From Sisyra terminalis (taxonomy: Eukaryota; Arthropoda; Insecta; Neuroptera; Sisyridae), in the NCBI GenBank assembly GCA_958496175.1, contig OY292274.1:1116001-1180000 (forward strand): a stretch of 64,000 bases of DNA, given 5' to 3'. The notes beneath the pieces were generated by a model that worked only from the letters and a program-made list of their open reading frames with translations, had not been told where the DNA came from and ran no database searches. A program made the translations under genes and the position numbers. Positions 25,871 to 37,549 of the stretch are shown here, one piece after another (position 1 is the stretch's first letter; the number at the start of each line of letters is the position of its first letter).

Positions 25871-26766
25871 AATGCCTCTAAATATTTTATATTTAACAGA
25901 CTTGCGCTTCAAAATCATTCAGTAAAAACAATTTGTAGCTCAATTAAGATTTTTCCGAAATAGAACATATTTTTTTTTTTGATTTATGCTTCTTATTTTT
26001 AAAACTAATGTAAGATTCATTGTTAGTTTGTAAACATGTCGCTTGATATAGCTAATATGTTTTGAAGAAGATTTGAGAATATAAGCGTGGGATATGTCAT
26101 CTTGTTGGAATATAAATGATTCGTTTAAGAACGTATTCGTTTTTTGGAAAAAAATGTAGGTGTATCATTTTATGGGAAAATTGGGAAAACCATATTAGTG
26201 CACGAGACGTTTTGAATACTTGATAATTTTGAAGACCAATTTTTGGTACAAGTAGCTTTTTAGGAGCGTCGAAGTCCAGGAATGTCTTATTTTCTATTCG
26301 ATTTTAAATTTAAATCGCGAATTTTTTGTCAATTTTATTATAATATTTTATATTTTACTTTTTTCTTGCTAATTTCTTTTTTATAAAATATAACTGGACT
26401 TTTAAGGTCAGACAAATCAAAGATTAGGTACTACATGTAAAAATTGATCTTCAAATAAATAAACATCTCTTTCACTATTACAGGTAATACAGTGGCGTAA
26501 CTAAATTTTGTAGGTACATAAGTAAATTTTAACTACGGGGCCTTACTTTCAATTGTTTATACAAAGAAAACTTATTTTGTAACCTAAGTTAATAAAAAAA
26601 ATATAAATAATTTAAAAGTAATAAATAATTTAAAAGTATTTAATAAATTTCATTTTCCACAAATCTATTCAAATCTTATGAGGCATAAAAAAATTTCGAC
26701 TTACCGGAAATATTGTTATTATGATATTATTTACTATTGGATCAAATAGTTTAGTTAAGTGATTTC

Positions 26767-26950
26767 GGCTCTAGTTCTTCTTAGGTCGGGTAGCTGCATT
26801 TTCTACTTTGTTTTTAATTAAGTTCGCGAATAAATCGGCCCATAATGAAAATTAGCTACAAATGAAAAATTTGTACCATATTAGAATTGAATTAACAAAA
26901 AAATCTCCAATAGAATAAAAAACAAAGCAGACGTTGTCGGATATTGAGTT
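26767..26950. mobile_element. MITE family A, diverged copy
   Basis: Starts GGCTCTAG and retains GCATTTTCTACTTTGTTTTT, TTCGCGAATAAATCGGCCCA and the inverted second half ending near ACGTTGTCGGATATTG. Much more diverged than the NPC1 intron copies; no target duplication found. Confidence 0.6.
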
Positions 26951-28885
26951 GTAATTTCTCAATAAAAATGTTTATTAAATTTAATTAAATATTTAATATT
27001 TTTTTATATATATTTTAATGAATGAATAAATTATTAAGGGTCTCTCTTCAGCCGGGGGCCCGAAAGATTTGCTTCCAGTTGCTTTCCTGTACCTACGCCA
27101 CTGTGTAAATATCATATATAGAAAAATCCATCTAACTTCACCCTTAAACTGTAATTAATTCTAATTATGTAAATTCCAGGCAGTATTAATAAATATCTGT
27201 TAATAATTAGGTCCTAAATGTAGACCTGAACAAAGTTGTTATACTTTCTCACGCACTTGTTAAGATGGTATTCTTAATAAAAAAAACAATTTGAAATAAT
27301 TACATTTAAAAAGCCTGTAATAATTTCAAATGGTTTCAAATTATTTTTGTGAACATCAAATTGTCTTTCTCCTACCACTTCAAAATGGCGGAAATACAAC
27401 TTATAAACGTAGAATCTAATGAGATATAGGTATATGTTGTCTTTGTTTTACTCTATCAGGAGTTGTCAATTTATTTCCTGTAGGATGAATCAAAGGTTGA
27501 GCTGGGAGGAGTTATTATTGGAGACAAAGTACAAATTCAATTAGTATTATTTTTAAATATTGATGACTCTCTAAATTTTAAAAAATATTTTCAAATAATT
27601 CAATTCTAAAGTCAATTCAGCTAATCGAAGTTAATCTAAGTAAATGAAAGGCGTTTATTAGAATGCGTTCATGTACGGATCATAGATGAAGTTCATCTTT
27701 GGCTTTTTTCGTTACACACATATCAGCTATCCAATAATTTATTTTTCTATCAATCTTGTTAGAACGCATCAACCTATTGTTAAATATGTTAAAAAAAATT
27801 ATTAGAGGTAATTTAAAACTATTAAATTTAAATCACCCCTTTTTAACAGGGTATACCTTGCTCTTAAGCCCTTATTTTAATATTTTACCCATGTATAATT
27901 TTTAATTGACTTAAAAATCTATGAATTCACACGGGTTACATGCTAGTTCATATTATTTCTTTAACATAAGAATCTGAAACTAGTAAATCAAGAAATAAAT
28001 TTTAGAATATTATATAATACTTGCGTAAGAATAGGTATATTGGTTTTTATCGAACTTACTGGATTAATTAAAGTGATAAAATTGTAGTAAATATTTATCG
28101 ACATATTTAAAAACAATTCCTTCGTGTGGATAGACTTTAAGATGACGGCTATGTAACCAGCTGGTTCGAATTTTGTGAAGAGCAAGAATTGGGGGCTTTG
28201 GTGTAAGAATCAGGTAAGTCCAAATTTTTCAATTTTGTTTTTATTGTATTTTTTACTGTAGACAATATAACTCTTTCGATTGGTGCAAAAATCAGGCACA
28301 AATGTAGCAAAAAGTGTAGAAAAGGCAACACCGTTAGCCAATAAAACTCTGTTATACGTTGGTGCAAAACCAGGTATGTTCAGACTGAGCTTAATATTCA
28401 AGCTTTTTTTTTGATAATCAATACTTAAAAAAGCCTTTTGCTTCTGTTACGAAGGACGGTGAAAAGTTTATGATCATCAAATACAGGATTTTGGAGTTGA
28501 AAAGATCTTTTTTGGACGGAGTAATAATATCCAGAAATGCTTCAGGTATTGGTTCTGTTGATTTTTTCATGAAGAGGAAATCCAATGTCATGATTTCCCT
28601 TCCAAGCTTTAAAAACATACCCATTGTACTAAGAAAATTTGAAGTTGAAGAATGCCAAAAATATTATTTCGGAAACAAAGGAAAACCAAGAATCATCAAC
28701 AGACGACGAAGCGCTCTTTGCAAAATGATATTAGGTATGTTAGACACATTGTTAGAAATTATTATTTTATTCTGCATTTTTTTTTTGTATTATTAAGTAA
28801 ATATTAAATCTTATTTAATATGCAAGATAATTAATAATAAGTTGATTAAGTTTACTTATTATATTTATTGAATGTTCCCTGTTGC
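26951..28885. other. Intergenic DNA with gene-like scraps, no supported gene
   Basis: Two scraps look exon-like. Around 28281-28373 a frame reads through VAKSVEKATPLANKTLLYVG and stops at a donor-like GGTATGTT, with an in-frame TAA just before it. At 28470-28740 there is a 90-codon frame ending at a donor-like GGTATG. Neither has start, stop and splice partners, so I do not annotate them as genes. Confidence 0.35.
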
Positions 28886-29480
28886 AGGCTTGTATGGATA
28901 AAATACGATGGAGAATCAGGCTAAACAAGACTAAAACTAAGTTAGTTACGTTTACTCTGAGAAAGAACTTTTGTGGACCAATTATAATAATTGAGCACTG
29001 AATCCCGAATGATGTCTCCGTTAAATATCTAGGTTTTCACCCGGATCAACGCCTCAACTGGAAGATCCACATAAACAAGAAGGTTGCTCAGACCACAACA
29101 CTGCATCGTAGGATCGCCTGGATGACAAACAAAAAGTCTCCGCTAAACCTGCCATCCAAGGTGATTCTTTACAAGGCAGTGCTCAGACGAACATGGATAG
29201 ATGGAGTAACATTGAAATAATCAGAAGATGCATAAGTAAAATCCTTCGGTCATTTCAGGAGCTGATCGGTGTATAAAGAATTACATCATTCAGCGGGACC
29301 TTAACGTCGATGATGTCATCCAATTGATTAAGAACCTTACAACGCGGTATAAAAAAAGGGTGGAAGAACACCCGAACAAGTTGGCCCTAGAAACACTTAA
29401 TGAATTCCCCCACAAGTGACTAAAAAGAGGGCACATAAATGCTTAATTGTAATATTATGAATTTCAAGGGTCAAAATGTT
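28886..29480 (+). pseudogene. Jockey-like non-LTR reverse transcriptase, 3' remnant
   Basis: Reads LNKTKTKLVTFTLRK, then NDVSVKYLGFHPDQRLNWKI and HINKKVAQTTTLHRRIAWM, the end of a jockey/CR1-type reverse transcriptase (KT..V.F, VKYLG..D..L.W..HI). In-frame stops occur near 29000 and 29218. After a frame change the C-terminal tail is seen near 29320-29410 (RYKKRVEEHPNKLALETLNE). A 3' UTR with CTTCGTGATGATGGTCAGAG follows. It is 5'-truncated and dead. Confidence 0.8.
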
Positions 29481-30668
29481 ATATAGTTTTAAATTTTAGG
29501 TTTTATATTATTTTTTTTAGTATAAGTTTAGTTAATAAGATTTCTGCCACAATTATTCCTTCGTGATGATGGTCAGAGGAATGTGTTTTGTTATTTTATA
29601 AAGTTGGACTAATTTAGGCTAGGAGCTCTGCGGGTTTAATTCCTACCAAATAAAATAAAAAGTTAAAAAAAAACACATGTGTGCAGTTCACACGCGGTAG
29701 AAGTGAAACCTTCAAAAAAGATGAACTTCAAGATATTGAGACGAATGTAAGATTTTATGAGTAGGATAATAGAAGGGTTTATTTTACGATTTATTAACTT
29801 ATATATTACATAAATTTATTCTGAATCCAAATTTGCATTTTCGATAAATGATACGAGAGCTTATGATAATGGAAGTATAAAATAAATCCAGTGGTGGTAA
29901 AGATACAGGTATCGTTTAATATTTGAAACTATTGTATTTGGACATCATTAGAATTACATTTTTCTCGATTGCTTGAAAATACGTACAGCACAGTAAAATA
30001 TTATCATTTGCATTAGAACTTTTAATTACTATCCATAAAAGATTTTCATGTCCTGGACGTTGTGGTTTTAAATTTCGTTGGAATCACAATCGTTCATAAA
30101 AGGAGCACATATTATGACCGAACATATTGTTAAAAAAATTTTAACAAAATTCTTCATGAGCAACTTTATTTCGACGAAATTATGAGTACTTAAGAAATCG
30201 GCTGTACATTCATTTGAGTAGCACCTTAAAACAGTTCGTAGTATTATGTGATATCAAAATTAGTTTTAAATTAGCTTTTATTTTATTGAAGTTTCAAAAT
30301 TAAAGACGAAATATGCGATTAGAAAATATTTAAGTATTTACTAGCATCATTTTCACTTTTTTGCACAGTCGAATCATTATTAAACGTATAAGAACTTTTA
30401 TTTTTCTTATTTAATAATGCTTTTCGGCGTGCCCGGAATTCACGAACACGTTCTATTAAACCTTTTGACGTTTTTATAGTCATGTTTCTTTACTTTTTTT
30501 CGATAATCATGACAATAATTCGTATTCATTTACAGCAAACTTGAAAATTAATTTTATAAAAATAATTAAATGTTTATGTTCACAATTATAAGAAGCAATT
30601 TAATACAGTTGTTATTGGTCGCTATGAAAACCATTATCCAGTAGGGTAATATGCAGGCGCGCCCAACC
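29481..30668. other. Intergenic DNA, nothing recognised
   Basis: The first part is probably the 3' UTR of the retrotransposon remnant; the rest shows no conserved frame. A short GC-richer patch (CTTTTCGGCGTGCCCGGAATTCACGAACACG split around 30420-30450) is not attributable. Confidence 0.4.
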
Positions 30669-30813
30669 ATAAGAAAAACTAATGTTTCCTACCTTATTCT
30701 CCCTCATGTTAAATCTTATAGATTTATGTATATGTTTCTCTTTTTATTGCTGCTTTCCGTTTCCGTTTCATACAATTTCAAGTCACAACGATGTTAAAGA
30801 AGTTTTCACTTCC
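30669..30813 (+). repeat. Dispersed repeat, copy 1 (matches 33614-33762 inverted)
   Basis: From CATAAGAAAAACTAATGTTT to GAAGTTTTCACTTCC it matches the reverse complement of 33614-33762 at most positions. Read as protein both copies preserve a similar tail (ISSHNDVKEVFTS and ISSHNDNKEVFTS), which may reflect shared nucleotide ancestry and not coding. Family unknown. Confidence 0.65.
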
Positions 30814-32973
30814 AAAAGAATGTTACCTGGACTTACCTGGTGTCTTATTTTGTTTCATTTGACCTTTACCAAAAGTTTGCTAGTTGGGACTTACCTGGTT
30901 CTTGCATCAAGGCCCTTAATTGAAAAGAGCAATCAAATTTTCTCGGTTTACTTGATTATTAATAATCCTAGAGTGGTAAAAGAACTACGCTCGTTATAAA
31001 ACAACGGTTTTTGTAATATTTGTAATTTGATATGATTTTTGTATACTTATATTCAAAACACATAAATTAATATTAATTTAAATGACGATTGGTCTTCATG
31101 TTCTATGCTTATCGAACAATATAGTCTGAAGATTAAAATTTTCATTTTTTTTATGTTACTATGGACAATTTTGGGTACGGATCAAATTGTAAATGAAAAA
31201 GAAAATTGTTGATAGGAAAAGAGAAAATTGTATTACTGAGAGAATTTATAAGATGCAAATGTGGGTGAAGAAATCTTATGGTGGAAGTGGGTGAAAGTCC
31301 TACCCGTCCTACCTAGTATCTGTATATTATTAAGGTAAGTCGTTATTTACATAATAATGATAATAAAAAACGGTATTTTTTTCTTTGACAAGTTAAAATT
31401 TACGTCGACATTTCACTCGTTTGAACGTCGCCGATTTCGGAAGTAACAGGTAAAGGTTCGGCTCTCAGATTCAGTACGAGCAGATCGTAAGTGCAATTCG
31501 CTTGTGTCGACGGTGTTTCGTCAGCTCCGAATGAAAATTGCTCGTAGAATGATTAGCACGATGTATTGATTCTCCTAGAATGTTGTTCTCAATGAAATTA
31601 CACATTTCCATCCTCTGAATCAAAATTGCGTACGTTCTGTTTACATGAGGAAAACTAGCAAAAGAAAATATTTTTAAAGAATGTGTACTGTGTCAAATTG
31701 TTAACGGTGACAAACGACAATTTCGGTGATAGAATTTTCAGTGAATTTGACAGCGAGAATATTCAAAAAAAGATGTACTCGAACGGCTCTTCTTCTAAAA
31801 TTGTCTATCCATGCCGAATTGAAGGTTGGCTGCTCATTTCTGGTAAGTTTTTCGACTTAATTGTCTTTAAGATAACAGTGAAAAATATTTTAGTCAATAA
31901 AAGATTGACTAAAGATTTGCAATTCCCATAATAAATACATTTTTTCTCATATATAATTCTTCATAATTGAATGCTTTAAACAATCCCATTAGTCATTCAC
32001 TTGTTTTCATTACATTGACTTCAATTGTTTCAAATGGTTTACAAATGTCAATTGTTCACCGGGTTTTACAACTAGTCAGGGATTTCTTTTTCATTCCGAA
32101 TGGTAAGAGAATCGAAAAGGGAATTGTGAGATTTTTCTTAGTAGTTCAAGGGCACATTTGCATAATTGCTTCGATCGTAATTCAATCGTTAACGTATAGC
32201 TACAATACGTGCGAATATGTGTTTATAGTTAACGTCATCTGAATGTGTAACTTAACGATTACAAAATCTCGTTCACAGATTAATATATGGAATTGATATC
32301 GGATTACTAGTGACATAATTAAATTAATATGCTCTGCCAGATTTACTTTGATATAAACGAAAAAAAAACACTAAAGAATTTTGTTCTTTCTTCCATAACG
32401 GATAAAGGAAGATGGATGATTGACCTCAACACAATACGAATTATGCAAATTTTTTTCTATTATTTCATAGATTGCATTTGTATTATAAATTTTTCTGCAT
32501 GAACACTATTATGAATTTTAAGCATTCTGCACACGGACAATTGCAAAAAAGAACAAAAATGTTATCCCAAATAATATCCATATTTAGCAGAAATACAAAC
32601 TTCAAAATAAATTAACAATATTCCGATAAAAAAAAGCATGCAAAAATTCGTCATTTTTGTACTTCTTTTTGTAGTTCACGATAAGGAACATCAAAAAAGA
32701 ATTTATTCTATAACAGTACTTGTTAATCCCTGGCCATGTTGTTAGACGCACTTAAGATTTTATACAAAACGTACATAATCTACTTACCTAATTAAATTTA
32801 ATATTGCTTACTTTTTACATTATAAAAAGTTGTATTGATTTTTAAGAAATATATTTTCTGGGTAAGGGTAAAACCTTGTTTATTATCCCTATTACCCTAC
32901 TTTAGGATACCTCTTACTTCAGGTTTTATACAAAACCTATAGTGCGTCTATTAATATGACCAGGGACTATATA
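30814..32973. other. Intergenic DNA with a GC-richer island, no supported gene
   Basis: Around 31390-31560 base composition rises and CG dinucleotides are frequent. A frame at 31683-31850 ends at a good donor-like CTGGTAAGTTT. This could be a 5' exon of an unrecognised transcript, but no protein similarity or partner exon is visible. The remainder is AT-rich. Confidence 0.35.
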
Positions 32974-33610
32974 CAGAGGTGTGAAAATTATTCGACTCAA
33001 GACAACTCAAGAGAAAAAGAACACATTTTTGTTTTTAAATATCATAAATTTAAAAATTACAATAATTTCACTCATCTAATATTTTGTGGGGTAACCTTAT
33101 ATTGTTTATAATTTATTTTTCTCATCCTGGTATGCTCTATACTATTTTTTTTATTTATATTTTATTATGATGCCAAATCTTAATGGTTCAGTAATCAGAT
33201 CCACATGTGTTGTAATAGTTTATTTTTTTTAGTTTTTTCTTCACAATGGCCCAAAAATTTTCTATGGGATTAGCATCAGAACTATTTCCTGACCAAGAAG
33301 GCACATTAATGTTAGAGTTTTTGAGGACATCCATAACTTCTTTGGCTTTAAGGCAAGGAGCTCCATCCTGCATAAAGATAAAATTTTCTTCCGGAAACCA
33401 CTCTTTAGTTTGAGGAAACAACCTCGTTTCCAAGACTTGTATATGTTGGTCTTGCCTCATAGTACCTTCCACAATGTATATCCTACTGGTACCCTTTGCT
33501 AACATGCAGCTCCAAACCATGACTGATGTTGGATGTTTTACAGTCTGGGCGATACATTGCCGGAAGAAAATAAAAATCTTATTTTGAGTATAATAATTTT
33601 CACACCTCTG
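32974..33610 (-). mobile_element. Internally deleted Tc1-like transposon (637 bp, TA-flanked)
   Basis: The ends are perfect inverted repeats of at least 19 bp (CAGAGGTGTGAAAATTATT), each next to a TA dinucleotide (32972-32973 and 33611-33612), the Tc1/mariner target duplication. Full-length relatives are about twice as long; here only the C-terminal transposase half is left. It is inserted at the edge of the dispersed repeat at 33614-33762. Confidence 0.9.
33188..33575 (-). pseudogene. Tc1-like transposase, C-terminal DDE fragment
   Basis: Contains TVKHPTSVMVW, the second catalytic Asp in FMQDGAPCLKA and the third acidic residue in WSGNSSDANPIENFW. There are 34 residues between these two, the DD34E spacing of Tc1. 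The DNA-binding domain and first catalytic Asp are absent. The open frame continues upstream into unrelated repeat sequence, so the apparent 191-residue protein starting at 33763 is a fusion by chance. Confidence 0.88.
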
Positions 33611-33613
33611 TAC

Positions 33614-33762
33614 TGTTGAAGTGAAAACTTCTTTATTATCGTTGTGACTTGAAATTTCATGAAACGAAAAAACGACAATTAAAAGATAAAAATATATAAA
33701 TCTACAAGATTTAACGTACGAGAGAATGAGATTAAAGAAAACATTACAGTGTTTCTTATGCA
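33614..33762 (-). repeat. Dispersed repeat, copy 2 (inverted match to 30669-30813)
   Basis: Reverse complement runs from GTTTCTT-type to AAGAAGTTTTCACTTCAACA and matches the copy at 30669-30813. Its end coincides with the TA target of the Tc1-like insertion, so the transposon interrupts or abuts this repeat. Confidence 0.65.
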
Positions 33763-34520
33763 TGTGTACGCCACCGGATTGCGCTGCTTGGGAATAGTCG
33801 TCTTAACAACCGTGGTGAAATGCATAAACATTTAATTATTTTAATGAAAACATTTTAAAGAATTTCCAAAATGAATGCAAAGTTCAAAATCGTGATTATC
33901 GAAAAAAAACAAGACTAAAAAGACCGCAAAAAGTTTATCCAATTTTTTTTTTATAAAATACACTCTAAGGGTATCGCAAATTTTTAAAAAGATAACATTT
34001 TAACGATTTTTGGTGGAGATTTTTAAGTAAATATTGCATTGGATGCTACAACCTCTTAGATTGAGTCTCTGAAAACCAAATTTATTTCAAAAATTTGCAA
34101 CAGTTGCACTGTATCAATAAAATCCAAAACTGTAATTGATGTAATACTCCAAAGATATACCTATTGATCAAATCGAAACTAAAGTATTTATTTCATACTT
34201 CAGTTATCATAAGCTTCACATGTAAAATAATTTTAAAACTTGGTACCTATCATTATTATAACTAAACCCTACAACCAGGGAGGTGTCACTCTTATGACTC
34301 TTATGGCAGACTTGGTTCCCAAGAAAAAAAAACTTTTTCTCGACGTGCATAGATGGCGCATGTGGGGTTGTAGTTCTTACTTTCTGATGATACGAGGCGC
34401 TGTAGTTAAGTGAAATTTGCTTGATATACGTTTATTGGTTAATTTCCTACAACTATCTTGAAATTTTACATTCGTCTCATAATCTTAAGGTTCTCATTTT
34501 TGAAGGTTTCATTTCTATCG
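33763..34520. other. Intergenic DNA, nothing recognised
   Basis: AT-rich, without conserved frames. The last part may belong to the retrotransposon relic that follows. Confidence 0.4.
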
Positions 34521-35345
34521 CGTGTGAACTGCACATATGTTATTTTTTCTGATTTATATCTAACGGTACATTTGGTTTCCCGCGGGTTTGAATTGCTTTC
34601 TTCAGCGTTAGCTATCCCTGGTAAAGTTCTTCAAATTGGATTAGTTTACTCCTAGTTTCATTCAACCCAGGATCTCGATTCATCTTATTCTATACCCTAT
34701 ATCTATATCCTCTTTTCTTGGAACCTTCCAGTTACCCTTCTATAATATTATGTGTATACCCTTTTCCGCTCAGAATGTTACCCATCCAGTTAATTTTTCT
34801 TCTTTTTATCATAAGAACGATAGCCCTTTCTTCGTTTACTCTTATTAACACTTCCATGTTTGTGACTCTATCCGTCCATTTGATTTTCTTTAGGTCCAAG
34901 TTTCTGATCTATATTATGGTACTATAATATTTTAGCAACTTCTTTCGAAGATTAAGCCCTAACTGTTGAATTAGGAGATTGTTTTTGCTGCTGAACGCGA
35001 TTTTTGTCATATCTAGACACTATTTGATTTTACTAGTAGATTTTCTGTCTTTGGGGGTGATACTTCTTAAATATTTAAATATGGTCACTTTTTTTAGTTG
35101 TATATTTTTCAGGGGCATTTCTGGCTTCGAATGGCTTCCAAATTCTATCCTCATGGCTTTTAACTTTCCTGTGTTTATATTCCACTAGTTTTTGCAACGA
35201 TAATCAAACGGTGTAATACATTTTGTATTTCTCTTTTGGTTTAGGAAATAGTACCAGAAATTGTTAGCGTTTTTAATGGTTTTAATGGTTCGTCTATCGA
35301 TAAATCTCCACATTTCTCCAGAACTTTATTTGCCACCCTTCCGCA
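34521..35345 (-). pseudogene. Non-LTR reverse transcriptase C-terminal relic
   Basis: On the minus strand the translation gives NTGKLKAMRIEF, LKKVTIFKYLRSIT, KIKWTDRVTNMEVLIRV and IKRRKINWMGNIL, the familiar order at the end of insect non-LTR reverse transcriptases (K.M, FKYLGS, W.D.V.N.EVL.R, I.RR..W.GHIL). It has several stops (near 35030 and 34915) and frame changes. The 35150-35345 part has a second copy at 25690-25870. Confidence 0.7.
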
Positions 35346-37075
35346 TTTATGTTAAATAGAGTGGAATATCCTTGATAAATTAATTTGGTGTTTCCTCCAA
35401 ACATTATAAATATACTCTGAAATATACCATAATATATGACTAGAAAAATAATCTGTACTTTAACAGGGTTTCCCAAAGCATGGTATTAGTATCTTCACAG
35501 ATACGTGTTACTTTGGCTATGGCTGAATCTTCAAGAATAAGTCAAAGAACCAACTTCGTCTTCTTTCAAAATCTGATGGTTAGTTGAACAAAAAAGCTTA
35601 AAAGAAAGATGAAACGTTTCTAGGGTTTCTATTATATTTCTTACGCCCAATTTGCGACTTTCCCCATTACAAAAAAGTGGTAACATTTTGCCCAATCCAT
35701 GAAATGGGGCAAAAAAATTTACAATCTGTACAATGGAATTTTTCGATATACTGCAGGCCGTCGCAAACCACGGAGTGGTTAAAAACACTGAACCTTTTTA
35801 ATTAATAACCTTTTATTTTAAATTATAGATAATTTCCGTCAATTCTATTTATATTATATTTGCCAACGAATGGTTATATTCTCAAATAATTAAGTTTTTA
35901 TTTTATCAACAAATCTTAAACTTTTGACTTCAATTGTTTAAGTAAACAGCTAAAGTAAATATATTAAATACTTTTCAATAATATCTTGTCTACATATACC
36001 AAATTTCTTTATTTGAAATTAAATTTTATAATTTAATTTTAGTCGTAACCCACTTCAATTGTAGAATTTTTCACAACAAATTGTGAAAGACAATTGACAA
36101 TTCAAAAATGCTTATGGTAATTCCCTTTAAAGAAACGCAATTCTTGAATATTTTTTCTCAGGATTTACTGTATAAATAAGCCAATTATATGCTTTGTGAA
36201 GAAACATTGTGGAAAATAAAAAAAATTAATATTTGAAAAATCGTTACTTTATCGTCGGATTAGACGTCGCGTTTCGCTAATTATGATTTGTTATTTTAAT
36301 AATTTCCTAATTAAATGGTTATTATCAATAACTAATTCCGAAGGTTCAAGAGGTTAATATGGATACCATTTTAAATTATATATATTATATTTACGTATAT
36401 AGTTTTTAGAATTAAGGTTTACGTGTGTGGTGTCGTTTCTTATGTTTCTTTTTTGATTAGTTGTAGACTAATTATAGTTTTAATTAGTTGTTACTTAACT
36501 ATTGTAAATTGTAATATAGTTTTATTTACTAAATTGGAGTCTTTTTAAATACATTTTTATATTAAGTTAGTCAATTCATTGAAGATATCTCTCATTTTTT
36601 TAAATGGATTTGCTTATATAGTTTTTTATTTTTATATATCTAATCTTTATTTCTTGAGGAGCGACTCCTGATTTTATCTGGCTATTATGAAAGATATTTA
36701 GAGAATGCATACATTTAAGGAGATTCGACAGGCGAGGGATTTGCATTGGCTTTGAATCATTAAAATCGTTTATTTTTAAGAGAACGCTAAAATGATCAAA
36801 TATAAATGTTTCAAATGAAATGTTCAAAATATGAAATCGTGCTAAAAAGAAAAAGACTGAAAAAAAAAACGGGGAAATTTCTGCAACGTTGCATATTAAG
36901 GTAGGACCATTCACTGATTATATAGAAACATAATACGCAGCATTATAATTTAACTTTTAGGTCTGTTTTTCCTTTAAAAAAGTCGCCAAATTGATTATGA
37001 ACTGTTATTTCGCAAAATATTAATTTAAATTTTGTAAACATCGTTTTTAGTTAAATTTTAACGAAAAGTGTATAA
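35346..37075. other. AT-rich intergenic DNA, nothing recognised
   Basis: No conserved frame or structured repeat was identified. Open frames here have no recognisable content. Confidence 0.45.
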
Positions 37076-37231
37076 AATTGTTGTTTGTTGTTGTTATTTA
37101 CCGTCACTTTATAACTGCTAAGGTCTTGAGCGACTCCAGGGTTAATCGAAATCCGTAAATCGAGAGATATCGAACCCAATACCTATCATTTTTGGAGCGG
37201 TCACCTTGACCATTCGGCCACCAGCAGGCTT
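37076..37231 (-). mobile_element. tRNA-derived SINE, copy 2
   Basis: Reverse complement shows TGGTGGCCGAATGGTCAAGG, TATTGGGTTCGATATC and GAGTCGCTCAAGACCTTAGC, followed by AGTTATAAAGTGACGGTAAA and an AAC-rich tail. This matches the copy at 2191-2362 in both the tRNA-like head and the body. Confidence 0.8.
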
Positions 37232-37549
37232 AATACAATTATTTTTTGAATAGATTTTTTATGAGTTTGTCCTCTGCTTATTATATTTATTTTTGAATTC
37301 TTGTCTCCTGAAAATTTCAGAAAAATTAAAATTTTTAAAATTAACTATTGAATCCGCTTAGCTAAAACTTGAAACGGTTTAAAAAAATCACCTACCTCTC
37401 GGCCTTTTAAACTCAATTATTTCTCGTATCTTTCAAAATGATACAAAATAGTGAATATTCCTCAGTGAATATTCCTATCTATGTATTATCGTCATTTTCT
37501 GCACTCCTATCTACACTAAAACCTGTTCTACTTCTGGTAGTTGAAAACA

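Noticed and set aside
31390..31850. A CpG-richer island with a frame ending in GGTAAGTTT as the 5' exon of a new gene
   Set aside because: No protein similarity, no initiating context and no downstream partner exon could be found; kept only as a note in the intergenic entry.
33188..33763. A 191-codon minus-strand frame that looks like a complete small protein
   Set aside because: Its first third lies outside the Tc1-like element in a dispersed repeat; only the part inside the TA-flanked element is transposase, and that part lacks the first catalytic Asp and the DNA-binding domain.
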